Assembly: GCF_000313135.1 (NCBI RefSeq)
Contig: NW_004457307.1
Location: 41,114 to 52,075 of the forward strand
DNA length: 10,962 nt
Origin: Acanthamoeba castellanii str. Neff
Lineage: Eukaryota; Discosea; Longamoebia; Acanthamoebidae
Reading direction: 5' to 3'
The notes below the pieces were generated by a model. It had not been told where the DNA came from and ran no database searches. It saw only the letters and a program-made list of their open reading frames with translations. Every line of letters starts with the position of its first letter. Within the stretch, counting starts at the first letter, position 1. Both the position numbers and the translations under genes were made by a program. Shown here piece by piece: positions 1 to 8,000 of the stretch.

Positions 1-558
1 TGAGCATCGTCGTGCTGGCCATCGTGCTCGGCTGTGCGTTCTTCCTCGCCGATATTCCCGTCATGCAGTACGTGAACCCGCACTGATGAGCTCTGCCACT
101 AAGCTCTCATGAAGGTGCGCTGACTCGCGTCGTCATGATGGCCATCATCTCGTGACACTTCCGAACAGGGACAACGTGCTGGTGCGGCTGCTGGCTTCGG
201 ATGAGCCGGGGGCGTGGCTCAACGTCCGCTCTTCGTCTGTCATGGTTCCCTTCTTCACGCTTGAGGCCGCCCTGATTCTCGTCTCCATTCTCAGCAGTCG
301 CTTTCTGGTACTTCGCCTACCTCCCATCAAGCCCTTCAACATCTCCCACATCACACTCACCGATGGTGGCGGGCGGTGTTGGTGACGGTGCAGGCGCCGC
401 GACTGCAAGAGCCTTCGGCAGCGGGGATGTGGTTCTTCTCGCTTCCCTTCGGGCGTGTGTTTGCCGATATGTCGCTCTTCCTCTTCAGCTTCGTCATGTC
501 GATCGATCTGCTCTCCCTCGCCTGGCCCTGGATAGCCCCCGCCACCAGCAGCACCTAG
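1..558 (+). CDS. C-terminal part of a multi-pass membrane protein, family not recognised (5' partial)
   Basis: Modelled exons are <1-67, 169-307 and 394-558 (stop TAG 556-558), about 122 residues visible. Introns are 68-168 (donor GTACGTGA, acceptor AACAG) and 308-393 (donor GTACTT, acceptor GTGCAG), and the phases match at both joins (CA|G, then phase 0). Exon codons are mostly G/C-ending, as in the genes downstream. Read without splicing, the first exon would hit a TGA at 84-86 and the second would die at 383. The joined protein has three hydrophobic stretches: VVLAIVLGCAFFLADI, then FFTLEAALILVSILSSRFL, then a segment containing MSLFLFSFVMSIDLL, followed by a short tail ending ATSST. This suggests the end of a polytopic integral membrane protein. 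The pattern faintly recalls cation/proton antiporters, but that is too weak to name. Upstream exons lie outside the window. Confidence 0.55.
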
Positions 559-741
559 CACCCCCACATCGGTACTCCATATAGTTGCGAAAGTGGGAGT
601 TGAGTGCTTGTTTATAAAGATACTAAAAATACAGTGCATCGGCTCTGCTTGCCCACTCGAAGCGAGCGCCGTGAGCTCTTGTTCTACTTAGAGAAGCTGC
701 CTACCCCACCCTCAACCATCACGACCACCAGAGGCGAGCTA
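559..741. other. Convergent 3' intergenic gap
   Basis: This 183-base stretch separates the stop codons of two genes that point toward each other: the membrane protein gene on the plus strand and the methyltransferase gene on the minus strand. All frames are broken and the composition is more AT-rich around 608-633, including TTTATAAAG and ACTAAAAATAC. It presumably holds both 3' untranslated ends. I see no clear canonical AATAAA on either strand, so the poly(A) sites are not assigned. Confidence 0.5.
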
Positions 742-1908
742 TCATCGCCGTGAGGAGAGGATGTAGAGGTCGATATCGTCCGCACAGTAGTCAGCATCGT
801 GCTCCTCCTGCATTCGATAACACAGAAACACGTCAGCTGCCTGCCTGTAGCTTGCGAGTGCACAAAAGAACGAAGAAAGCGGAGGAGGAGGCCGTATAAC
901 GTACGCGAGGGATGGTGTGGATGTCAAAGTGCTGGGAGGCGTAGTTGAAGAACTTCTCCTCGGTGCTCCTGTAGCGGTGCTCCATGGAGATGATGACGCG
1001 GCACTCGTCCCCGCTGCTGCACAGCAGCCGCAGCGAGTCCACCAGCAGGTCCCACGGCGCCATGTCGTACACGCAGTCGGAGCAGATGATGAGGTTGATG
1101 TCCTTCATCGCCGTCTCCTCGCCCCAGTTGTACTCCTCCACCGCCACTCGGGCCAGCTGGGGGATGTTTTCGACGTTGTGCGCCATGTTCTGCTTGATGA
1201 GCGGCAGCAGCGGCTTCTGGTCCGTGAGCGTAATGTTGGCCTCCTCTGCACCATCAACGCCGAGAAAGACAAGACGAAGAAGACGTTGGTAAGTCTATGC
1301 GTCTACACGCCAGAGAGAGAAATTAAGTGGCGATAATGACGCGGGTGGGTTGGTTATGCACCGAAGAGAACGGCGCAGACCATCCCGAGCAGCCCGTTGC
1401 CGCTACCCAGCTCCACGACCTTCTTGGGGTTGAAGTTGGTCCGCTCCTTGGCCAAATATCTGCACCCGCAGAGCCGGAAGAATCGCTCGTGAGCAAAGGG
1501 ACACGTGCAAATTATCGGGAATTGGGCACCCAAACGGAGCTAAAAAAGAACGAAAAACGAAACGAAGAACGAAGGGTTGCCAAGGGCGCGACGAGAGAGC
1601 GGGGGCGAGGGAGAAGTGAGGAGAGGGGTGGGAGTGGGGTACCGGGCGAGAACGATGGCGGTGTCCCACACGGAGGCGCCGGTGCCGAGCCCCTTTACTT
1701 CGCCGCACGGTGTCTGGAGAGTGGTGATGGTGGTGCCGTCGAGCTCCATCACGTAGGACGGGTCGCAGCCGCGCGCGCGGCGCCAGGCCAGTTGGCGGTG
1801 GAGCCGTCTGGCTCGCTCGCTGACGGAGAGCAGCGGCGCCGAAGAGGGCATGAACGAGGCCAGTTCGACCGGACGAGGAGGAAGAGGGATTGCGAGCGTG
1901 GCGGCCAT
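742..1908 (-). CDS. VCPKMT: Protein-lysine methyltransferase, METTL21/VCPKMT-like (methyltransferase family 16)
   Basis: Four exons on the minus strand: 1908-1643, 1459-1362, 1245-905 and 807-742, giving 256 aa. Introns of 183, 116 and 97 nt use GT..AG and keep phase. This is an S-adenosylmethionine-dependent class I methyltransferase. The family entry motif GASVWDTAIVLARYL is at about residues 78-91, with SAM-binding motif I VVELGSGNGLLGM at 103-115. An acidic residue ending beta 2 lies in ITLTDQKP (D130), and the family DXXY motif appears as DCVY at 178-181. The C-terminal IPREEHDADY...DI resembles, as I remember it, the tail of human VCPKMT (METTL21D), which trimethylates a lysine of the AAA ATPase VCP/p97 in the cytosol. 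Substrate assignment is inference: the fold is secure, while METTL21A-type chaperone methylation is the alternative. The start ATG at 1908 is the only in-frame one upstream of the WDTA block that gives a normal family length. Confidence 0.85.
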
Positions 1909-2504
1909 TATTGGTAAATGAAGATCGTTGAAGAAGCACGGGCTTATTGATTACCACTGTTTGAGGGAGATGAGAGATGGAGATGAAGATTGGGAAGGCT
2001 CGATTAACTTGACAGTCGCTGAAAGCGACGAGAAAAGATGACAAGAAGTGCATTGTGGATGCAGTGTAGCGAGAAAGGACAGGTACCTCAACAGGTTGTT
2101 GGGGTAGGGAAGGTTGGGTGTGCGAGGTCGAGAACGAAATTGAAACACTCGAGTGTGTGGAAGGAGTTATATAACACCGGTAACGTAGCGTTTCTGGTTC
2201 GTCGCTGTCGTTACCGCTCGTCTCCCCAGACACTCCACAGGTTTGGTGGCTTCGCGCCCCGCCAGCCAACCGTTGGCAAGCCGTAAGCACGGCTGCTGAT
2301 GGTCGCTCGGTTTACACCCACCCAGCGGTGGCGACGAAGAGGCACGCATGTTTCTCTTCGACTTTCTTTGTCGGCAAAAATGTCAAACATGGTTGGAATG
2401 CCTCGCGCGTCAAGCCAGCAAATTCGAATAATCCACAACAAATCATCGTGCTCGCGGGGCTACACACGATCGTGCCAACTACGCTTTGTTTTGCTATAGC
2501 ATCA
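1909..2504. promoter_or_regulatory. Divergent intergenic region, probable bidirectional promoter
   Basis: This 596-base region lies between the start codons of the minus-strand methyltransferase and the plus-strand STOML2 gene, so it should hold both promoters and 5' untranslated leaders. No convincing coding exon is seen; the open frames here lack family-like sequence and G/C-biased codons. It contains a perfect palindrome GTTATATAAC (2166-2175) that reads as a TATA-like element in both directions. It also holds an inverted repeat GGTAACG / CGTTACC (2179-2185 and 2209-2215) and a near-perfect dyad GCCAAC-C-GTTGGC (2265-2277). TATAG lies about 10 bases before the STOML2 ATG. Promoter function is inferred from position only. 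Confidence 0.5.
2166..2175. promoter_or_regulatory. Palindromic TATA-like element
   Basis: The ten bases GTTATATAAC are identical on both strands and contain TATATAA in either orientation. They sit 258 bases upstream of the methyltransferase ATG and 330 bases upstream of the STOML2 ATG. Those distances are long for a core TATA box unless untranslated leaders are long or contain introns, so the role is uncertain. Confidence 0.25.
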
Positions 2505-4348
2505 ATGAGGCGTGCTTGTGCTCAGCCCAGTCACTACGGTGCTCTTGCCCGTTGCGCCACCGGTGCCATTCGCTCTACATCCGCGAGCAGCACCCTCGCC
2601 ACGGTACTTGTCTTCCCCTCCCCCCCCGCACTGGATGATCCATCACGTAATTCTTGTAAATGTTTAATCGACCGTATAATTGGGTTTTATTTCTAATGGC
2701 CTTAATCGGTGTGTTTGCAGCGTCTGCGCCCCCTCGAGACAAGATCCCTTCGTCTGTACGCTGTAGGGCGCTACTCCAGACAGAGACTGCCCACAAATCT
2801 TGGCGTACTCTTCGTTCCCCAGCAGGAGGGTGCGTGCTTCGGGTCCCAGTACCTCTTTTTTTGTGTGTTAGAGCTCACGACGAAAGGAACGCGTTGTTGC
2901 CCTTGCGTGTCGTTGGGCGTACTATCTAGGTTGGGTGGTACAACGATTTGGTAAGTACAAGGAGGTGCTCGAACCCGGCCTGCGCTTCCTCATCCCCTTC
3001 GTCGACAGGGTGGCCTACCGTCACTCGCTGAAGGTATTCGCATCACACCCGTTGCTTGCTTTCTGTTGTGGGTTTAAAGGGCCCTAATGCTCTGGTCGTT
3101 TTCGCACTGGTGTCCGCTTGCGCAGATGGTTACCCTCGAGATCCCGAATCAAGTGGGCATCACGAAGGATAACGTCAACATCGAAATCGATGGCATTCTG
3201 TACTACCGTATCGTGGACCCCTACAAGGCGTCGTACAACATCGACGACCCCGAGTTCGCCATTCAGCAGCTGGCCATGAGCACCATGCGTGTGGAGGTCG
3301 GCAAGCTGGACCTCGAGAAGATCTTCGAGGAGCGCGAGATCATGAACCGCGCCATCGTCAACGAGATCAACAAGAGCGTTGACAGCTGGGGTCTTCACTG
3401 CGACAGATACGAAATCCGTACGCGCTACCTCTCCACCAGAACGAGCGCATGCACGAGACCGGCTATAATGAAGGTGGCGTTTCGCGTGCGCAGGTGACAT
3501 CAAGCCGCCAGTGAAGGCCATGCGTGCCATGGAGCTGCAGATGATCGCCGAGAGGAGAAGGAGGCAGAAGGTCATCCGCTCTGAAGGTGAGTCCCGCATA
3601 ATCTTTGCTTCTGGGAGAGCACTTCAGCCTGCAGGGCGTATGGCCCACAATGCTGACGACGCGTTCGCCCCTTTCAAGCTGAGAGGACTGCCGTGGTCAA
3701 CCGAGGAGAGGGTCAGCGGACCGCCACCATTCTCGCCGCCGAGGCCAAGAAGCTGGAGAAGCAACTCTATGCCGAAGGTGAGCGACACGACACACATGGC
3801 ACACACGACACACACGACACACAGAGCTGTTGTTTGCGCGTCTTCAAGCTCGCTCCTCACGCTTGTTCCTTCCCTCCGGCGTCTAAGGTGAGGCCAACGC
3901 AATCAGAGCCCGAGCGGAGGCTACGGCCGAGGGTCTGGAGAGGGTGGCCAAGGCCCTTCATCAATCGAAGGCGAGCGACGCCGTGTCGCTCGTGATCGCC
4001 GAGCAGTACGTCAAGGCCTTTGGCGAGCTGGCGCAGAAGGGCAACACCCTCCTTCTGCCCACCAATGCCGGTGACGTCTCCAGCATGGTCGCGCAGGCGC
4101 TCACCATCTACCAGGTACTCAGTGCAGGCCTCCTTTCCCTGGTGCGTCTGGAGCTGTGGCCGTGCTAACGTACCCCCCACCTCTTGACACCACAAAATAA
4201 GAACATCTCGGCCGCACAGCAGAAGAGGAGCGGCAGCAGCACATCCACCAACGCTGCAGGATCGGAGACCGGTGCCCAGACGGAGGACAACACTCCTCCC
4301 AGCAGCGACAGCAGCAGCTTTGACCTTCCCTTCACCCCCAAGCAGTAA
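2505..4348 (+). CDS. STOML2: Mitochondrial stomatin-like protein 2 (SPFH/band 7 family)
   Basis: Eight exons: 2505-2603, 2721-2829, 2930-3033, 3126-3417, 3494-3586, 3679-3777, 3888-4114 and 4202-4348 (TAA), giving 389 aa; human STOML2 is 356 aa. Intron phases all match. Residues 1-58 are rich in Arg, Ser and Ala with almost no acidic residues, fitting a mitochondrial targeting peptide split by intron 1. The SPFH domain follows: LGVLFVPQQEGWVVQRFGKY (60-79), LEPGLRFLIPFVD, DNVNIEIDGILYYRIVDPYK, MSTMRVEVGKLDLEKIFEER and YEIRDIKPP. Next come an Ala/Glu/Lys-rich coiled coil (about 215-285) and the STOML2-type IAEQYVKAFGELA...GDVSSMVAQAL. The last exon is a polar Ser/Thr tail. By family knowledge it scaffolds inner-membrane microdomains with cardiolipin, prohibitins and proteases. 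The ATG at 2505 is the first in its open frame. Plain stomatin and prohibitin fit less well. Confidence 0.92.
3784..3824 (+). repeat. ACAC/ACACGAC simple repeat in STOML2 intron 6
   Basis: A purine/pyrimidine-alternating tract made of irregular copies of CACACGACA lies a few bases after the donor site of the intron 3778-3887. It is probably just a microsatellite; it may vary in length between strains. Confidence 0.7.
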
Positions 4349-4547
4349 ACTACGCCTGGCTTTTGGCGCGTGGACTTCGATACTACAATCTTGGGCAAAA
4401 TTGAAACAACAAATCTTTATTCGGAGAGAGCTTGTGGCCAGGACAGGGGAGGAGGAGGGAAGTGGGTACCCTGCACGCAAAGAGGAAGAGAGATTAGTGG
4501 CGGTGCGGTGTTGATTACGAAAAAAAAGGCAAAAGCAAGATAATTAA

Positions 4548-4586
4548 TCAGAGCGAAAGACTAGCGCTCACGGTATCTTCACGTTC
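4548..4586 (+). repeat. Diverged direct repeat, copy 1
   Basis: The first 16 bases, TCAGAGCGAAAGACTA, are identical to the copy at 4767. The following 20 or so bases (GCGCTCACGG...TTCAC) match it imperfectly, at about two thirds of positions. It lies 200 bases after the STOML2 stop codon. Confidence 0.7.
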
Positions 4587-4766
4587 GAACAAAGACAGGT
4601 TTGCTTTCATCATGTAAAATGAAAAGTTGCTATTGAAGCAGGAGGTGGTGGTACCAAAAGAGCTTCTAGAGCATTTCATGACAGCGTCAACGGATCGAAG
4701 CACTGCAGAATAAAAAGGAATTAGCACTCCGGAGGATTGTTTGCTTGATTTTTGTAATTCTTGAGG

Positions 4767-4805
4767 TCAGAGCGAAAGACTAAAGCACACGGAACATTCA
4801 CTGTG
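4767..4805 (+). repeat. Diverged direct repeat, copy 2
   Basis: Same 16-base core TCAGAGCGAAAGACTA in the same orientation, followed by AAGCACACGG...TTCAC. It is spaced 219 bases from copy 1 and lies about 325 bases before the RasGEF gene start codon. It could be a regulatory repeat or the trace of a local duplication. Confidence 0.7.
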
Positions 4806-5092
4806 TTTGTATATAGGATACGTTGTCATCATCCAATAATACAAAGGAGTCGATGCGTGAACAGAGACGTACCGTCCGGATGTGCAGCGGGCTGGGCAGC
4901 TGGGCGATAGGAAAAAATGAGAAACAAAAAAACCAAAACGGTCTGGCGACGCGTTTCTCTCTTTTTTTCTTTTTGTTAACAATAAAAATAGATATAATAA
5001 TTTTTGACACTCAGCGCACTGCACAAGATTGGCAGGAGGAGACAGGTCAGGAGGTGGCGGAAAGGATCGCTTGATTCGCACGAACGGAAGCG

Positions 5093-8000
5093 ATGAGCGA
5101 CCAAGGTGGAGATGAGGCGCCTCAGGCTGCTGGCGGAGGGGGGCACTTGGACTGGAAGGGAGTGTACGAGAAAAGGCTAGTGAAGGTCTTCGAGACGCTC
5201 AACCTGCTCCCGCCCGCCCTCGCCCCACTGGCCAAAGAGTTCGGGGAGGCCCTTGCCGAGTGGGCTGCCGTACCTCTCCTTCTGCGCCGCTTGCGCCGTG
5301 GCATGGACAAGATGGCGAGCCTCAGTCCCTCCACACCCGCCCCCTCCGCGCCAGACTCTGAACACGTATGGTCCCTGTCTCTTTCATCTTTGTGGTTGCC
5401 GGCCATCAAAAGGCGCAATATGGGGGGGGGGGAAGAGCGAAGGCGGCACGTCGCTGCCAAAGAGCGAAGAGCTTTCGGAGTTGGCAGTTGCAAGGAACCG
5501 GCGACATTTGAAATGTGTGGCCACAACTCATGAACTCATGTCGATGGCTGCTGTGCGCGAACATAGGCGCAGAAGCAGAGACGCGAGGTGCTGCTGGCGG
5601 CGGAAGAGGTGAGCCTGATCAGCGAGAAGCTGATGCAGATGCTCAAGGCCATCGACCCCAAGCACTTTCAATGCGGCAGCGTCAGAAGACGGAAGGGTAC
5701 GCACACGAACACGTTTGCCTCGTCGTGTGTCTGAGCAAACTCGCCACTCACCTATTCTGTCTCTCACCTCTTTAACAGATGTGCAACTCTTGATCGATTC
5801 GCTGTATCGAATGCTCAAGTTCTTGTACCTCCGATGGCTCAGCGAGCTCAGCGGCTATCGCGACTATTGCCAGCACCGGGCTCTGCGCCAGATGGAGCAG
5901 GAAGAAGGTGACCTCACATCAGCTGGTGTGTGTGTGTGTGTGTGTGTGTCATGTGGTGAGCCTTACTCACGGGCTCTTGTTGCAGTCACAGGAGAATCGG
6001 GCGTAGGCGATGAAGACGACAAGCTGTCCGAGGACGATGAGGAGATAGCCTCCACCGGGAGCCATCACGACAGTGAGCAGTGGAAGGAGCTCGAGGAAAT
6101 TGAGGGCAATGTGAGCGATCTGCTTACTCCAGTGTCCCCCGAGGCCGCTGCCTTTTGGGCAACCAACTTCAAAGAGGTAACGACCCAGACAGCGGCACTC
6201 TTTGCGTGTTGCGGCACTAACGGATATGTCACTCCCCCAGCCGCTTAAGTTCATGGTTTCGTGGGAGGACTTCTTTCATGCAATCACCGCCCACCTGGGC
6301 TACTCCCCCTCGCAAGCAGCAACAGACCACCTGGCCACCGTGCTAGGTAACGCTAGCTCGCTCCGGCCCCTTCCCCAAGAGTGGGTTGCTAATCTTCTCC
6401 TTGTGCCGCTGCTTCTGTGGGATTTAGATCCGGCCAGGTCAGAGATGGTGAGCGTCATCAGATTTCGAGACTTCCTGAAGGGGTACAGCGCGTCTTCCCT
6501 CGCTACGCCCATTCGTTTGCTGACCTGTTGCGTTTCCTCTCATGGCGTTGTGCGTATTTCAGATTCTCTCCATTTTCTGAGTGCCTCACAAAGGTACTGC
6601 CCCCAAAGATAGGCTTTCAACCCCTCTAACCTCATTGCATTGACCTCTAATACCCTCGTCTTTTTAATTCCGATTGTGTGCAGTTCGCCGATCTGGTCTC
6701 GAAAGAGTACGCACTACCGCCAGACCCTCAGCTCTCGTACCCACTATTGCTAATATCAACTGGTTTGCAACCTCGTGGCAGATGGTACCACGGATATACG
6801 TCACACTATGAGGCGGAACGCCTGCTCGAAGGGGAACCACCAGGCACCTTCCTAGTGCGCCACATCAATTTGCTTCCGGGCACCCTGGCCATCGCACTCA
6901 CGCACTCGGCCGGTACGCGCCCATCCACAGACGCCGAGTTGAAAGCTTTGCATCTCGGCAGACACTTAACGATGAAGTCTTTCCTTCTCTTGCTTGCACC
7001 CTATTCAGGAACGCCGTCCACGATTCTGCACATCATGATCCACAACCACGAGGAAGCTGCAGCTCGACAGAAGAAACTCAACATTCCGGGCAAAGGCGAG
7101 CTCGTCTTGGGCGGGTTCTCGGTGGAGCAAGATGGTGCGGACCGCACGCACGCTTTGTCTCCGAGGGATGCTTCTGACTTGTGTGTGTGTTATTTGTTTG
7201 TTTTTGTTGTTTGTTTTTGGGGGGGGGCTCCCTCATGTGTGGCGTTGCGGTAATCAGGTCAACTGTGGCATTTCAGCAGTGCACCGGCGCTGGTGGGTCA
7301 CTTCCAGCGTATTCTGGTTCGGCCCTACGCCTCCAGCCTGAACACCGAGCCCTGGTTCTACGCCGACCTTTCTTCGCAAGAGACCATTCGAATGCTGAAC
7401 AACCAGCCCGGAGGTATGCCAATATTTTCATTCAACCCTAACCCATTGAGGGGATGCGCCTTTATGCCCGCGGGGAACACACTTATCAACCACGCACGCG
7501 ATCATTACAGGCACGTTCTTGCTGCGGTTTAGCAGTCGACTGCGCACATGTCTGGCGATAGCATATGTGGGTAATGATGGGCAGATCTTGCACTCTCTCA
7601 TCGAAAAGGTTGTCGATCCAGCAGCAACGCAGAGTACGTGCACAGCCTCCCACTTTTTGAATCCAATTAGTGTTTGTTAACCAAGGCGTGTGCGTGTGCG
7701 TGTGCGTGTGCGTGTGCGTCAGCAGGAGTGTATCGGCAGAGGCTCGAGCAGGTCCCCGAGAATGCCTACATCCCCACCTTCCCCACGGTGAACGAGTTCA
7801 TCGAGGCCTACCAGAGCGTGCTGGCGTTCCCCTTCATCGACACGCTCACCGCCGTGCACAACATCGAGGAGGAGGCCAAGCGGATGCTCGACGAAGCCGA
7901 GAAGAAGCTCATGCCCAAGGAAAAGAAGGACGAGGAGCGCTTCCTATGGCGAAGGAGCAGCGCCCTCAACACCAGGTGAGCCCCCCCGCCCTTGTCTAGC

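Larger units (their letters stand above)
4349..5092. other. Head-to-tail intergenic spacer with 3' end of STOML2 and promoter of the RasGEF gene
   Basis: A 744-base stretch with no supportable coding exon. The first part is the presumed STOML2 3' untranslated region; AATAAA occurs at 4709-4714, but that is 361 bases past the stop, so it is a weak poly(A) candidate. The second half is AT-rich, with A and T runs at 4911-4933 and 4962-5006. A TATAATAATTTTT stretch at 4993-5005 lies roughly 90 bases before the next ATG and is a candidate core promoter. Two copies of a diverged repeat lie at 4548 and 4767. No tRNA or other structured RNA was recognised. Confidence 0.5.

Noticed and set aside
145..639. 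Open frame of 164 codons on the minus strand
   Set aside because: Low-complexity, no family-like sequence and no G/C bias at its third positions. The plus strand carries the G/C-biased codons and splices in phase.
917..1336. Plus-strand open frames over the methyltransferase gene
   Set aside because: Shadows of the minus-strand exons, which show clear methyltransferase motifs.
1403..2290. Long minus-strand open frame of 295 codons
   Set aside because: Runs through the methyltransferase intron and promoter in a different frame from its exons; His/Arg/Ser-rich with no recognisable domain.
3084..3599. Minus-strand open frame of 171 codons
   Set aside because: Antisense shadow of STOML2 exons 4 and 5, whose plus-strand translation is strongly conserved.
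2505..4348. Prohibitin or ordinary stomatin assignment
   Set aside because: The VPQQE start, DPYKASY, the GDVSSMVAQA tail and an Arg-rich leader fit STOML2; no hairpin membrane anchor typical of stomatin is present.
4581..4592. GTTCGAAC resembling a tRNA B box
   Set aside because: No matching A box, no acceptor stem and no cloverleaf can be drawn around it.
7686..7719. Regular short repeats that might suggest an array
   Set aside because: Uninterrupted hexanucleotide microsatellite with no spacers, inside an intron; not a CRISPR array.
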